From contig OX424560.1 in assembly GCA_949152475.1 (NCBI GenBank), forward strand, positions 18,849,106-18,913,105: a DNA stretch of 64,000 bases, written 5' to 3'. The notes beneath the pieces were generated by a model. It did no database searches. It was not told the DNA's origin and saw nothing but the letters and a program-made list of their open reading frames with translations. Below are positions 1 through 11,684 of this stretch, piece after piece; the first letter of the stretch is position 1, and each line of letters opens with the position of its first letter. The position numbers and the translations under genes were made by a program. Source of the stretch: Terebella lapidaria. Taxonomy: Eukaryota; Annelida; Polychaeta; Terebellida; Terebellidae.

Positions 1-368
1 TGCGGGCGGGGCTCCCATCGAACCTACTGGGTAGGCTCCAGAAGGGGCGGCAAAGCCTGGGGCCGAGGCCGCCTGTTGCCACTGCCCGTCCGACACACTG
101 TACGCGCCAGGGTAAGTCGACCACGCGGCTTGCGCTCCAACCGTCGGAACGGTCGACGCGGTCGCCAACGCGGTCCCTCCGAGCCGCGGAGTAGGCGCGG
201 GTCCCATTGCGTGGGCCACTGGCGCCTGCGGACTCGGCAGGACTTGGGGAGGGGCTATAGGCCCAGTCATCCCCGGACTTAGAATGGCCGACGGATCGAC
301 GCTCGGAGGCGGCTGATTCCGCTTGAACTGTACAAGCGCCTCGGATATCAGCCACCTCTCCCTCTCCG

Positions 369-1001
369 TCAAAGGCCCCGAGTTGCCTTGGAACGGTTCC
401 GCCGGTCTGATCGTCCCTGGTGGGGCGACCGGGCACGGTCATAGCGCCCTAGAGGAGCCAGCTCACTCAGAGTGTGGGTGAGCTGGTCCATTCCGCCTGA
501 CGCAGACTGCCTGAAGTCCCCGCCGGGAGCCCTCGCAAGAGCTCCTCCGGCTGGAGGTGGCATCCAGAACCGCTGGTCCGCTTGCCCGGAGGTACTCGCG
601 CCGGCTTCCACTCGATTCCTGACATCCGGAGATGTCCCCTGGAAGAGCGTCGCCTGCCACGACTGCCGTCCGGACTTAGGCGGGCGCGGGGTAGCGCCGT
701 TGCCAGCTCCACCTACCGCGCCTACCGGATCAGGGCCAGGCCCTGATCGCAACCTCTGTTGCGGCCTCTCGGGGCGCGACTCGTCGTCCGGAGACGGAGC
801 CAGGGACGTCGGAGTCGACTCCGCAGATGGGATCTTGTCCACAGAGGTCTCCGCACGTTCCTTCCTACCGCCGGAGTCATCCGAAGAATTCTCACGGCGG
901 CCGTCGCTTGACCGGGTGTGGTCCGCGACGTTTCCACCCGTTTCCCCCCCCCCCTTGGGTTCATTAGCCTTATCTTTCGCTTTATCTCTTTCTTTCGCCA
1001 T
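369..1001 (-). CDS. gag-like open frame of the LTR element
   Basis: A 210-codon minus-strand frame starts about 90 bases after the primer-binding site, the expected position for gag. Its product opens with a lysine/aspartate-rich stretch (MAKERDKAKDK) and is then rich in proline, serine, glycine and arginine. I recognise no capsid or zinc-knuckle motif, so the gag call rests on position and orientation. The plus-strand frame over the same bases is a by-product of high GC content. Confidence 0.45.
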   Translation of the reverse strand: MAKERDKAKDKANEPKGGGETGGNVADHTRSSDGRRENSSDDSGGRKERAETSVDKIPSAESTPTSLAPSPDDESRPERPQQRLRSGPGPDPVGAVGGAGNGATPRPPKSGRQSWQATLFQGTSPDVRNRVEAGASTSGQADQRFWMPPPAGGALARAPGGDFRQSASGGMDQLTHTLSELAPLGRYDRARSPHQGRSDRRNRSKATRGL

Positions 1002-1093
1002 TGTTGAGTCGTCCGTGAGGAGCGAGCGATCCCCAGGGACGAAGGAGGCTACAACACTGTGACGGTAGGCTGCGATGGAACACTGTCGGACTG

Positions 1094-1111
1094 ATCCTGG
1101 TCACGGCACCA
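1094..1111 (-). other. primer-binding site, tRNA-His-like
   Basis: On the minus strand, one base after the LTR end, the sequence reads TGGTGCCGTGACCAGGAT. From memory, the animal tRNA-His 3' end with CCA would pair with TGGTGCCGTGACTCGGAT, so 16 of 18 positions agree. The location directly after the LTR fixes the direction of the element. Confidence 0.65.
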
Positions 1112-1112
1112 A

Positions 1113-1600
1113 TGTAAAGTTATTGACTATCGTCCGCTCTTCGGGATCCTCGAGGATAGTCCTCTCACCGTGCGTCCTTGCGGACGCGCATCCGCTATTC
1201 CGGATCCTTGCGGCGGCGCCGCTCACCGGAGGTCGCTGCGGACACGGTAACCACTCTAGCATTAACGGTAACCAGGTAACAGCCCACCCGACACTCCCAG
1301 GCCTACGGACACCGTTCAGAAACTGGTTCATCACCACGGTGTTAACTGGAGGGGCCTGGCGAGCCGCGGTCTGCCTCGGGGACGGAACCCCATACAGTCC
1401 GACATGCTGGCCAGAGCCTATGTCACACGTCCCGGGAAGGGAGAGAACTGGCGATCCACAGGGCTTACGCCCCCGAGTCAGCAACTTGTCTCTCCCAGCT
1501 CGAACGGAGCGTGTCAAAACAAGGCCAAGTACGAAAAGGCCACATAAATGGCATGTGTGTTTACAATCACCTGCCGCGTGCTTAGGGCAAAATCGCCACA
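1113..1600 (-). repeat. 5' LTR of the element (488 bp)
   Basis: The LTR is bounded by TGTGGCGATT at the 1600 end and CTTTACA at the 1113 end, matching both ends of the solo LTR at 5913-6648. It is shorter than that copy but aligns with it along its outer parts, including the strings around TGCCCTAAGCACGCGGCAGG and GTCCGCTCTTCGGGATCC. Confidence 0.8.
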
Positions 1601-2934
1601 GTTGTTTTTGGTGTTGTTGACCAAGCTACACGTTTGGTGTTCCTGACTAAAGTACATTTGCCACCGTTGACAGAAATACGCAAGCCATGCCGACTTCATT
1701 GGTATCAAAGCCTTGGTAGATGAATGCAAAAAACCCACACACGCCTACAGATACTGAATTAATCACAAAAATCTGGCCATGTCATCAGATTGTGTTCTGT
1801 CCAGTCCCTTATTTAAAAAATATCGGTTTCCAGTACTCACCAGAGAGACACTCAAATGAGGCGTTCAGAAAAAATTCATACATGGACATGTATAATTTTT
1901 TATATACTGATCGGACAATATTCTGCATATGCCAGCATGGTGTGTTCACAACGAGATGATGCTCTCGTGGCCTTGAGAGTATATTTTCTTCCATTGAGAA
2001 TTTACTGTGTGTGTGTGAACTACTTTAGTGTTATTTCAAGGGATGCCCGGAAGATGTCATTAGACTCGGACAGTGATGAAATGGATCAGTTCCCTAGAGT
2101 AATGGATTCTCATTAGTTCCTGACATGTTAGGGTGGTTGAAACTCGATAATATGCTCCACGTCCACCACTCTTGAGGATTCTGAAAGGACTTCTTTATTT
2201 CATTACTCGTCTTTCAACATGCTTGTGGTCCATGCAATATTCAATTATACGAAAGCTCGTTCTTTTTTGTGAGTATACAGGATTGACCATCGTCTTCAAA
2301 TTTCACAGTCGAAGCATCTTGTAAATTTGGAAAAAGGTATCTAAAAGTTATTCATGGTGAAATCATTGTTTAGTTCTTGTATTTTCGCGGTTTTGGGAGA
2401 GGGTCGACACAAATGTAGCTATATTGACGTCCAGTGCTGCACTTTGGCAGGCATTTTCTCAAAATCTGTTCAGACTATTTTTGAAGATCATGCATCAAAT
2501 TCCCCTTATCTACCTGGGCGATGTACTGTGTAAGATCCATTACTATTAAATTGCTGATTTGCGCATGAAATTCAGTTTATGAAGTTAGTAGAGAATGTTT
2601 TCCTTTAATTACAAAATCAAATCGACATTCATTCTGAGCCAATTCCAACCCAAAATATTTTTGCAATTGAAAAATTCAAACATCTCTCAGCTCAGACGTT
2701 TCTCCACTAACCCTCCTTAGCCCTTAAGCTAATTTCTTTTTTGATTTCAACAAGGAATTGTTTCGATTTGTTTCTGCCAGAAAATTGCTTTTGCTTGGTT
2801 TCCTAAACATGTTTCCTCATACACATGCAATTTTCGTCGTATATCCGCAATATGACAAACGATGTTAATATGTTTTTCAAATGCAATATCTCAACAAATA
2901 AGAAAGGAAGGAAAATATATTAAACTTCTAAAAT
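1601..2934. other. no gene seen; AT-rich unique-looking sequence
   Basis: Only short chance frames occur here. There is no array, no long inverted repeat and no splice-supported exon that I can defend. Confidence 0.6.
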
Positions 2935-2970
2935 TAGCAAAAGGACTAAGGCAGGTTACCAGAGAGTTTT
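2935..2970 (+). repeat. left fragment of an AGGTTACCGGAC-type dispersed repeat
   Basis: The bases match the start of the dispersed repeat seen whole at 26785-27824 (AGCCCAAAGGCTAAGG then GGTTACCGGAC), here reading TTAGCAAAAGGACTAAGG and GGTTACCAGAGAG. The match stops at base 2970, where the giant element begins. It resumes at 29051. Confidence 0.65.
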
Positions 2971-3020
2971 TACGGAAGCCCGTAGAGGCCAGAAAATGAA
3001 AGGTGTGAAAATATATTTAT

Positions 3021-3170
3021 CTGGCGGCCGCCACATAATTATCTGGCGGCCGCCACTTAATTATCTGGCGGCCGCCACTTAATTATCTGGCGGCCGCCAC
3101 ATAATTATCTGGCGGCCGCCACTTAAATATCTGGCGGCCGCCACATAATTATCTGGCGGCCGCCACTTAT
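3021..3170. repeat. left subterminal array, 7 x 22-bp GGCGGCCGCC units
   Basis: Seven units of 22 bp, each a 12-bp palindrome TGGCGGCCGCCA joined by an AT-rich linker (CATAATTATC or CTTAATTATC). Every unit contains a NotI site. It is the mirror partner of the array at 28733-29010. Confidence 0.95.
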
Positions 3171-3240
3171 ATGTACTATGCACACTACGCCTTAATCTGT
3201 CCGTCTGTCACACGTGTATCGTTTCTTTGAATGTTCAATC

Positions 3241-3553
3241 ATGGATTTAGACCGTGCGATTTCTGTATATTTCAATATCGGGTTGAAATATGAGGAGATT
3301 CTTGTTGCCCTGGCTATAAATCACCAAAAATAATCAGCCTGAGAACTCTGAAACGTATATTGAGAAGGAACGGTCTCTTCCGAAGGAAGCAATTTTGTGA
3401 CTTGTTCGAGCTGGCGGATTTTATTGAAGAACAGGTAACAGCTTCTGGCAAACAACATGGTTACAGATGGATGCATTTGAAGTGTCTGCAAGCCGGAAAA
3501 ATTGCATCAAGGAAAGACGTCTATACCATTATGAAAATCATAGATCCAGAAGG
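3241..3553 (+). pseudogene. integrase-core (rve) transposase-like gene, N-terminal part
   Basis: The piece starts at an ATG at 3241 (MDLDRAISVYFNIGLKYEEI) and continues through LFRRKQFCDLFELADFIEEQ and HGYRWMHLKCLQAGKIASRK to IIDPEG at the insertion point. From memory this matches the N-terminal region of a large animal family of rve-domain proteins, common in fish, cnidarians and molluscs, in which a helical DNA-binding region precedes the DDE core. The duplicated target bases (3548-3553) lie inside its last codons. The remainder of the gene resumes at 11699, beyond the 8.1-kb foldback. I consider this copy broken by the insertion and at least one smaller interruption, so it is unlikely to be active. 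Confidence 0.7.
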
Positions 3554-3574
3554 TATGAAGCTACATTAGGGACA

Positions 3575-4020
3575 TTCGCCTTCGTGTATTTTCGCCTTCG
3601 CCTTCGTGGTGTTATCGCCCTCGCCTTCGCGTAATTTCGCCTTCGCCTTCTCATAATTTCGCCTTCGCCCTCGCCTTCGCCCACTTTCGTCTTCGACTTC
3701 TCGTAATTTCGCCTTCGTCTTCGCGTATTTTCGCCTTCGTCTTTGTGGCGTTTTCGACTTCGCCTTCGCGTAATTTCGCCCTCGCCTTCTCGTAATATTG
3801 CCTTCGTCATCGCCTTCGTCCACTCTCGCCTTCGCCTTCTTGTAATTTCGCCTTCGTCTTCGTGGTGTCTTCACCCTCGCCTTCGTCCACTCGCCTTCGC
3901 CTTCTTGTAATTTCGCCTTCGTCTTCGCGTATTCTCGCCTTCGTCTTCTCTTTCGCCCAGTTTCGCCTTCGCCTTCGCCCACGCTCGGCTTAGCTTTCTC
4001 GTAATTTCGCCTTCGCCTTC
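3575..4020 (-). repeat. GAAGGCGAA tandem array, left arm
   Basis: Imperfect repeats of GAAGGCGAAGGCGAAATTAC, seen here as the complement. All frames over it are low-complexity Lys/Arg/Glu/Ala strings caused by the repeat, not genes. It is the inverted partner of 11103-11684. Confidence 0.9.
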
Positions 4021-4029
4021 ACACACTAA

Positions 4030-4125
4030 TGTATACGCATGCAATACAAAGTCACACATATGGAATAAAAACTCATATGTGTGAGATACTAACCAATACG
4101 TATGAGACACTAACTCACACGCAGG
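4030..4125 (+). repeat. short palindromic array (CATATGTGTGAG / ATACGTATGAGA type)
   Basis: Units such as AATACGTATGAGACACTAAC alternate a palindromic core with a GAGATACTAAC-like spacer. The inverted counterpart in the right arm is at 10925-11075. Confidence 0.6.
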
Positions 4126-4199
4126 AGATACTTCATATCGCTACCGTATATTTCGTATTGCCCGATACACTGCGTACAGAAACCCATAAGAGAGAGAAA

Positions 4200-5118
4200 C
4201 ATGCAACTATTTTCCACTGAAATGGGCTGTTTTCAAACCCAGCTAACTCTGGCTCAAAACATCACATCAAAACATTTCTTATGTGTACTTGAAGCTAAAA
4301 GCTATCTCTAGAATGATAGCTATTCAAAATAGTTCAATATAATCTTGTTCTTGCATAATAGGCCTCCAATGAAGCAGCCCTCAACACAATTTCAGCTCTC
4401 TTTCCAGTCATGTCGGGCATGTGTGTGTATGGGTATGAGGTCCTGAAGAGCCCCGATCAATACTCATGAATTATAATGACATCCAGAAAGCAGTCTCATT
4501 GGTTGAAGTATATTTCCCATAAGTCTGTGCAGTATTTTCGTATGTTAATTTTGTTTTCACTTGGGAAGATATTGTAAAGCCATTAAACCGAAGATTTATG
4601 ACAGCCCCCTCCACCCCACTAGTCAGTGGATTTACATGACATAGAACTTCCAGAACAGCCACACTGTATGAAGTTTAGCTGTGCATGTTTATAGAATGAA
4701 GTTGAACAGGCTAAACACAGGGTCTGTTCTGAAGAAGGAGATTGACTGAGTCTGGAAGAACTATAAATTACCGATTGATGGAAGTGCATAGATGTATGAT
4801 ATATGGACAAATACCAGTCCGTACCCCAAACATCCATAGGGTATTTTCTTTCTGAGTAAAAAGCAGTATAATGTACATGGCTTGTGGAAGTGAAAATATG
4901 CAGCTCTCATATGTATTTGAATAGTTTTTCACATGGATATCAAATTTGCCTGGTAAACGAGGGCATGTCCTTCCTTTTCTGGACGCGGCCCTGCATATAA
5001 AAAAAACTGATTCCGTGAATATTATTGTATACTCCGATTTTTCTACCTCGTTTACACTGTTTTTCGATAATATTTTTGTGATGCTGAACGTTATCGTGCT
5101 ATAACTTGGCATACTTCA
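4200..5118. other. left-arm segment without inverted partner; no gene seen
   Basis: About 0.9 kb of AT-rich sequence between two matching blocks of the foldback arms. It has no clear counterpart in the right arm and no frame I would call a gene. Confidence 0.5.
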
Positions 5119-5566
5119 CCTGGGCACTGTCCGGAATCCGTTTCGGCAGAGGATATTGGGAAACGATATTTTTCGGTTGGGAAACGATATGTTCGATTGG
5201 GAAACGCCAAGCTGCAAGGGGGTATGTGTTGTTTTCCTCAATAAAGTATGAAAAGATAGGTGTAATTGTTGATCAAAAGAAAAAAAAGATGCGCTAATGT
5301 TGTATAAAGTCTTCAGTGTCGACCAAACCTGCTATAATAGGCTATACTTGATGTAATATCGTTTTTGGGACGTGAAATGCGATGAAAATAATACCGTTTT
5401 GAACAAATGAACATTGATGATTAAATATGTGTCTGATGCACACAAAAAGTAACACGAGTCAAGAGAAAGGTGTATTACATGATCCCCACCAAAAATAAAC
5501 ACTTTACATCGTCTCATTAATAAATATTTGCTGATTTTCCGAACCATTGATGTTTCGGTGGGTAAA
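5119..5566 (+). repeat. inner inverted block of the foldback, left copy
   Basis: Runs from CTGTCCGGAATCCGTTTCGG to the GTTTCGGTGGGTAAACGATA region and is the inverted copy of 9067-9531. It contains several spaced copies of TTGGGAAACGATAT. Confidence 0.85.
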
Positions 5567-5912
5567 CGATACGTTTAGAGAAGGCGCCGGTTGGTAATCC
5601 ATGCTGTTTCGATTGGGAAACGGAAAATTTTGTACATATGAAATACGAAAGCAACTGTTATACACGAGCAATAATGTGTGGTCTTTAGTGAAAGGTTACC
5701 CCAAGTGAATTATTATTTATAGGATTGTATGCACAACATTTTGGGTGTGAAATAAGGTGAATCGTGTGCCCGGGCTCGACACAATAGAAAAAGTTTTGAG
5801 ATTTTTGTTTCAAAAATTTGGGTCCTTGACATTGTGTATAAAGATGGAGTGCTTTGACGATCGATAGGCCCAATATTTAGGCTCAAAAGGCCCAAAATTC
5901 AGTTTTTAGCTG

Positions 5913-6648
5913 TGTGGCGATTTTGCCCTAAGCACGCGGCAGGTGATTGTAAACATAAATGCCATTTATGTGGCCTTTTCGTACTTGGCCTTGTTTTGAC
6001 ATGCTCCGTTCGAGCGTGCGTTGCCACGGCGACGTATTGTAATTTACGCTCCAGTAAACTATAACAATGGATCGATTAAACCTCGCGTGCGCCCTACAGT
6101 TTCTGGTGTATTATATATACACTGGAAGCGACTCGTTCGAGGAGATTGTCCAAGATCGAGAGACAGGACGCACACGAGGCTCGCCATGAGCTTTGTGTTC
6201 CCTGTTAGCGAGTAGTGGGCTCCTAGAGCCCTGGGGACGATTTCCGTGGGGAGGCCCGGGCTGGGAGAGACAAGTTGCTGACTCGGGGGCCTTCGGCCCT
6301 GTGGATCGCCAGCTCTCTCCCTTCCCGGGACGTGTGACAGAGGCTCTGGCCAGCATGTCGGACTGTACGGGGTTCCGTCCCCGAGGCAGACCGCGGCTCG
6401 CCAGGCCCCGCCAGTTAACACCGTAGGGATGAACTAGTTTCTGAACGGTGTCCGTAGGCCTGGGAGGGTCGGGTGGGCGGTTACCTGGTTACCGTTAATG
6501 CTGAAGTAGTTACCGTGTCCGCCGCGACCTCCGGTGAGCGGCCCTGCCGCGAGGATCCGGAATAGCGGATGCGCGTCCGCCAGGACTCGGATGAGAGAGG
6601 ACTATCCTCGAGGATCCCGAAGAGCGGACGGTAGTCAATAACTTTACA
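5913..6648 (+). mobile_element. solo LTR (736 bp) with 4-bp target duplication
   Basis: Begins TGTGGCGATTTTGCCCTAAG and ends GTCAATAACTTTACA, the same termini as the LTR at 1113-1600. GCTG lies directly outside both ends (5909-5912 and 6649-6652), so it is a complete solo LTR left after recombination. TATATATACACTGG near 6112 may be its promoter. It interrupts the centre of the 8.1-kb foldback and is therefore younger than that insertion. Confidence 0.9.
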
Positions 6649-6652
6649 GCTG

Positions 6653-8788
6653 TTTCTTCAAAAACTGTCTGATCAGTTTTGAAATGTTTGTTCAAAAAGA
6701 TTCCTCTTATGTACCTTTCTTAACGTAGTCCGCTACAAACAGTGAGGTAACGAAAAGTCGAAATTTAAAAGTCATTTCTTGAATATTATCTCTTCGAAAT
6801 GATATTATTTTATAGAGTAAATGATCAGCATCCTAATACTGAAAAGAAAAAAGGGGGTTACCGTGCTCGTTTCTTCTACATATTCGATCGAAATCACACA
6901 AATTTACCTAAAATGACATAAATTATGGCATTTTTGCACATTTTTTCGTTCATATTCACATCTTGCATCGTGTTTTCCATGCGAACGGATACGGTGACCC
7001 CCTATTTTCTTTTCAGTTTCAGGATGCTGAACAGTTACTCTATAAAATATATCATTTTGAAGCTCTAGACTATATTGACACAGTTATTTTTTTTAAAAAC
7101 TCTTTGACCCCCTCCCCTCACTGTTTGGAGCGGACTACCTTAAATGTATAAGTTTCGTTGCCCTTCAATCGCCGGTCTGCATGTGGTGGCCATTTTGAAT
7201 TTTCGACAGGTTGGTGAAAAAAAACTTGTCGTCCCAAATGAAGTCACTATTCGTTTTGAGTGATATCCAACCAAAAAAAGATTCTCCCTTTGAAAACTTT
7301 TCTTGGATTTCACGCAATTTTTCCGTCATAATGGGAGCTGTATGGAGTAAACTCCTAGAACACTTCAAGATAGAGCTTAAATATTGGCACATTCAAATAG
7401 GAATTCATATATTGTGGTTTCGGTGGTGATCTTGAATTTACCTTCAATGACTTTGAGACGCCCTTTTTTGTCAAAAAACGGTCAATTCTGGACTTTGGCG
7501 ACCATTTCCTCAAAACCTGTTTAGACGGTTTTCAGATTATCGTTTGAAAAGATCCCCTTTATGTACATGTACCTCTGCGACATGTCAAAGTTTCTTTGCC
7601 CTTGAGTCACTCAAAGTGGGCCATTTTGGCCCAAATGGGACTTTTTCATGTTAAATTCTCTTATGCTTTATAATGGGACATATTATTGCTAATATCTCAC
7701 TTAATATTGAGATTAGAGATTAGGAATCAATTGTGGACATGTAGAAAATGGTATGTGTTGAATATTCTCATAACCTTAAATTTCACTTCGACCTAATTGT
7801 CACAGGACAAAATGGCTAATACTAGTATCTCGCTCCTTATCGACTTTATGGCTTGGGAAGTGGACAGATAGGAAATGATATACGTCAAATTTCCTGATGA
7901 TCTTGAATTTGGCCTTGATCTCATTTTCAAAGTCAGAGCACAAAATGGCAAATATATATCGCTTATTACCAACTTTACAGCAGATGAATCAATTGTGGAC
8001 ATATAGGAATGATATATGCTGAAAAATTTCGTGACCTTTGATCTTATTGTCAAGGTGAGACAACAAAGTGTCTAATATCTCGCTTATTATCAACTTTATC
8101 AACTTCGAATTTCCTGATGATCTTGAATTTGGCCTTGAACTCATTTTCAAAGTCAGAGCACAAAATGGCAAATATATTATGTTAATGGCAAATATATAGT
8201 CCAGAATTGACCGTTTTCTTATTAACTCGTACGTACGACTTGGTAACCCGTACGTACGACTAAGTATCTCGTACGTACGACTTAGTAACTCGTACATACG
8301 ACTTATTAACTCCTATGTATGACTTATTAACCCGTACGTCCGACTTATTAACTCATACGTACAAGTTAGTAAGTCGTACTTATGAGATACTGAGTCATAT
8401 GTATGAGTTATTAAGTCGTACATACGACTTAATAAGTCGTACATACGACTTAATAAGTCGTACATACGAGTTACTACGTCGTATGTACGAGATACAAATT
8501 TTTACACACTTGATAGCAATACGCTTCCGTAATTGTGGGCATATAGGAAATGATATAATGCCGAATATTCTCATAAGCTTGAGGTTGACCTTTGACCTTA
8601 TTTTCAAGATCAGAGCACGAAATGGCTAATATCTCGCTCATTATCGACTTTCCAACTTAGGAATCAATTGTAAACATATAGAAAACAATGTTCCCCTTGA
8701 GCAGACATTGTTGAAAAATTACCATTGCAGACTTTGAGACCTTAACACCGTACATTTCCCCGGTAACATTTCTCAGCCTTTGGGCTAA
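6653..8788 (-). repeat. diverged AGGTTACCGGAC-type repeat in the foldback centre
   Basis: On the minus strand it opens with TTAGCCCAAAGGCTGAGAAA then TGTTACCGGGG (near 8756-8788), the head of the dispersed family seen at 26785. The body shares the family's TTGACCTTG-like phrases and ATGGC-rich stretches. The far boundary is uncertain. Confidence 0.5.
8221..8495. repeat. palindromic CGTACGTACG array
   Basis: Units of about 21 bp combine the core CGTACGTACG (or CGTACATACG) with a spacer TTAGTAACT / TTATTAACT. The first half reads as ACTCGTACGTACGACTTA and the second in the opposite sense, so the whole can fold back. The spacer is the one used in the 901-bp element at 51212-52112. Confidence 0.85.
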
Positions 8789-9066
8789 GTTTTCCCTGTT
8801 TCCTCATCCACAACGGGTCTCAGCATTGAAAAGGTTTTTTCTTGGTGTTTGTCAAATGAGTGCTTCACAATGTGGTTAGAGTCTTCAAACTTGGAATGAC
8901 AGTTATAACACCTGGCGTTGAAGCCGCGAGACGCCATCTTTTGGAAGAAATAATAAGTATGAATGAATAATAGCCAAAAACGAGCCTTAATGGGCCATAC
9001 ATTTCCAATAAAATATCGTTTACTAATCGAAACACCCATATCAGAAGTGTTGTCCAATCGGAACAG

Positions 9067-9531
9067 TATCGTTTACCCACCGAAACATCAATGGTTCAGG
9101 AAATCATTAAACATTTATTAATGAGACGATGTAAAATGTTTGTTTTCGGTGGGGATCATGTAATACACCTTTCTCTTGACTCGTGTTACATTTTGTGTGC
9201 ATCAGACACATATTTAATCATCAGTGCTCATTTGTTCAAAACGGTGTGATTTGCATCGCATTTCACGTCACAAAAACGATACTACATCAAGTATAGTAGG
9301 TTTGGTCGACACTGTATTGGTGGTAATAGATTGATACTTACATTAATACAACATTAGCGCATGTTTGTCTTTCTTCTGATTACCGATTACACCTATTTTT
9401 TCATACTTTATAGAGGAAAACAACACATACCCGCTTGCAGCTTGGCGTTTCCCAATCGAACATATCGTTTCCCAACCGAAAAATATCGTTTCCCAATATC
9501 CTCTGCCGAAACGGATTCCGGACAGTGCTGG
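9067..9531 (-). repeat. inner inverted block of the foldback, right copy
   Basis: Inverted copy of 5119-5566, ending CGGATTCCGGACAGTGCTGG. Identity is high across roughly 450 bp, interrupted by small length differences. Confidence 0.85.
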
Positions 9532-9859
9532 GAGTCAAACGGCAATTTTCTACCAAATTTCAGACAGCTATCGCGCAAATTGAAAGAGTTGGCAATCTAC
9601 CCCAATGTTAAATTTAGCCCTATTATTTATTTTCTGGGCCCGCACACAATTTTGTGCATTTGCTCGGTTTTGTAGCGGAGCAATGTTTCAAAATCAACAT
9701 TTTTGTGTAGAATACACCCCAATGTACCTTCTGATTGAAAGTTACAAGAATATTTCCAATCCTGATGGATGTAAACAGGACCAATTCCTCAAATATGCTT
9801 AGATTATCTCTCTTATGGGTTTCTGCTGCGTCTCTCTTATGGGTTTCTGCTGCGTAGCA

Positions 9860-10924
9860 TGTAAATGCGTTGTATCTACCGGCTACCGTCGAATGCACAA
9901 TATCGTATTGCCTGCTAATATCGATTGCGAAACATCATATTGCTCGCTTGAATTATTCGTTATTTTTTATAATTGATATTCAGGCCCATGCTAATATTAT
10001 TTAATATACAGTATACTCCCTCGTAATAAATTATATCTGCATGCTAAAAGGTGTGGTTTGTGGTTTGTCACTCCGCCAATCATAGGTATCGCCTCACCCA
10101 ACCTCCCCCCCCCCCCCACACACACACACCTACAACCCATACTCTCTTATTTCCCCGCAGCGAATCGACTGATTGGTCAAACCATTGTCAAGTGTTATCT
10201 GCATTGCAGTCGACTTCAACGAGAATTCTGGTTGTTTAGTTCATCTTAAATAAACCTTTGAACGAAAACTAACCATATAAAATATATACAGATATTACAA
10301 GTATATACCATAATGCGAAGAAAAATCATAGTGTCCATACTTGATAAGAAAAAAAAATGGTGGAATCCTTATAACAATAAAATATTCGTTGAAATAGCTT
10401 ACTGAATAAATAATCCGCCGTAATAAAATATATATACAAACCGACCGATTGTAGAATAAAAGGAATGTCAGTCTAAGTATTTCTGAGGAGTAATACAGAA
10501 TATATCAGCGTTCCATTATATATTTGAACGTGCATATGTTTACAATATTATAAAACTCACTGGATATCACGATATGCATAACAATGAAATCTACTCATGC
10601 TACATAGCCGTCATATTTATTTCAAAGAACGCCTTAGCCGAACGGAAATATAAGAACAAGAATATTTCAAAAATGAAAAAAAAAAACTTTTTGGATGCTG
10701 AGATGAGACCGGATAAATTGTATTTATGTACAGTGTAAAACTTATTCTAGAAATTAATATTAATTGCCGATAAAGATCAGTATCGGTTATGGTGGACACA
10801 TGTGATATATCGTGAAGATATGGGGAATATCAAAATGCTTCAGTTTAATAATAAAACAAAAACACCTGACCAATCGCAGTCTTTAGTCGCTTTAATTTCA
10901 CGGAGTTTCTATGGCAACATCATG
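9860..10924. other. right-arm segment without inverted partner; no gene seen
   Basis: AT-rich, with a run of 13 C followed by a CA microsatellite (10105-10128). I find no supported gene. It probably represents later insertion or loss in the other arm. Confidence 0.5.
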
Positions 10925-11075
10925 GTCGTTATCGTATACGTATGACATATTATCTCATACGTATGAGATATACTATCTTACGTATGCCCTATTATTTCAT
11001 ACGACCTAATATTTCATACGTATGACTTATTATTCCATACATATCACTTTGTATCACATACGTATGAGAAGGCGT
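10925..11075 (+). repeat. palindromic CATACGTATG array, right arm
   Basis: Repeated CATACGTATGAGATA-like units, the counterpart of the array at 4030-4125. Confidence 0.7.
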
Positions 11076-11102
11076 ACCTCATACTTTGTATCTCATACAC
11101 AT

Positions 11103-11684
11103 GAGAAGGCGAGATTACGAGAGGGCGAAGCCGAAAGTGGCCGAAGGCGAGGGCGAAATTGGGCGAATGCGATACTACAAGAAGGTGAAGGCGAAATTAC
11201 GCGAAGGTGAAGGCGAAATTACAAAATTACGAGGTCTAAAACACCACGAAGATGAAGGCGAAAATACGCGAAGGCGAAGACGAAATTACGAGAAGGCGAA
11301 AGCGAAATTACGTGAAGGCGAAGGCGAAATTAAGCGAAGGCGAGGTCGAAAACACCACGAAGGTGAAGGCGAAAACACGCGAAGGCGAAGGCGATATTAC
11401 AAGAAGGCGAAGCCGAAAGTGGCCGAAGGCGAGGGCGAAATTGGGCGAAGGTGAAACTACGAGAAGGCGAAGGTGAAAATAGGCGAAGGTGAAGGCGAAA
11501 TTACGAAATTCCGAGGTCTAAAACACCACGAAGGTGAAGGCGAAAATACGCGAAGATGAAGGCGAAATTACGAGAAGTCGAAGAAGAAAGTGTGAGAAGG
11601 CAAGGGCGAAGGCGATATTACGCGAAGGCGAGGGCGAGAACACCACGAAGGCGAAGGCGAAAATACACGAAGGCGAATGTCCCT
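11103..11684 (+). repeat. GAAGGCGAA tandem array, right arm
   Basis: Imperfect GAAGGCGAAGGCGAAATTAC repeats including two larger sub-blocks that repeat a phrase with ACACCACGAAGG. Inverted partner of 3575-4020. Charged low-complexity frames over it are repeat artefacts. Confidence 0.9.

Larger units (their letters stand above)
1..1600 (-). mobile_element. LTR retroelement, 5' end only, running off the left edge
   Basis: This is a virus-like element treated as a fossil. Read on the minus strand it begins with an LTR (1600 down to 1113, TGTGGCG...TTTACA), then a primer-binding site, then a GC-rich gag-like frame, and it leaves the window at base 1. Two related solo LTRs (5913-6648 and 16707-18205) confirm the LTR ends. 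No protease, reverse transcriptase or integrase is inside the window, so the superfamily cannot be assigned; the 4-bp target duplications of its relatives fit Ty3/gypsy or BEL-type elements. Whether it is whole cannot be judged. It is much more GC-rich than its surroundings. Confidence 0.8.

Noticed and set aside
472-1062. 196-codon plus-strand frame
   Set aside because: It is the antisense shadow of the GC-rich gag-like region, and LTR and primer site fix the element on the minus strand.
3538-4110. Long Lys/Arg/Glu/Ala-rich frames over the GAAGGCGAA array (and likewise 11022-11476)
   Set aside because: They arise from a tandem repeat without in-frame stops, shift freely between frames and have no domain.
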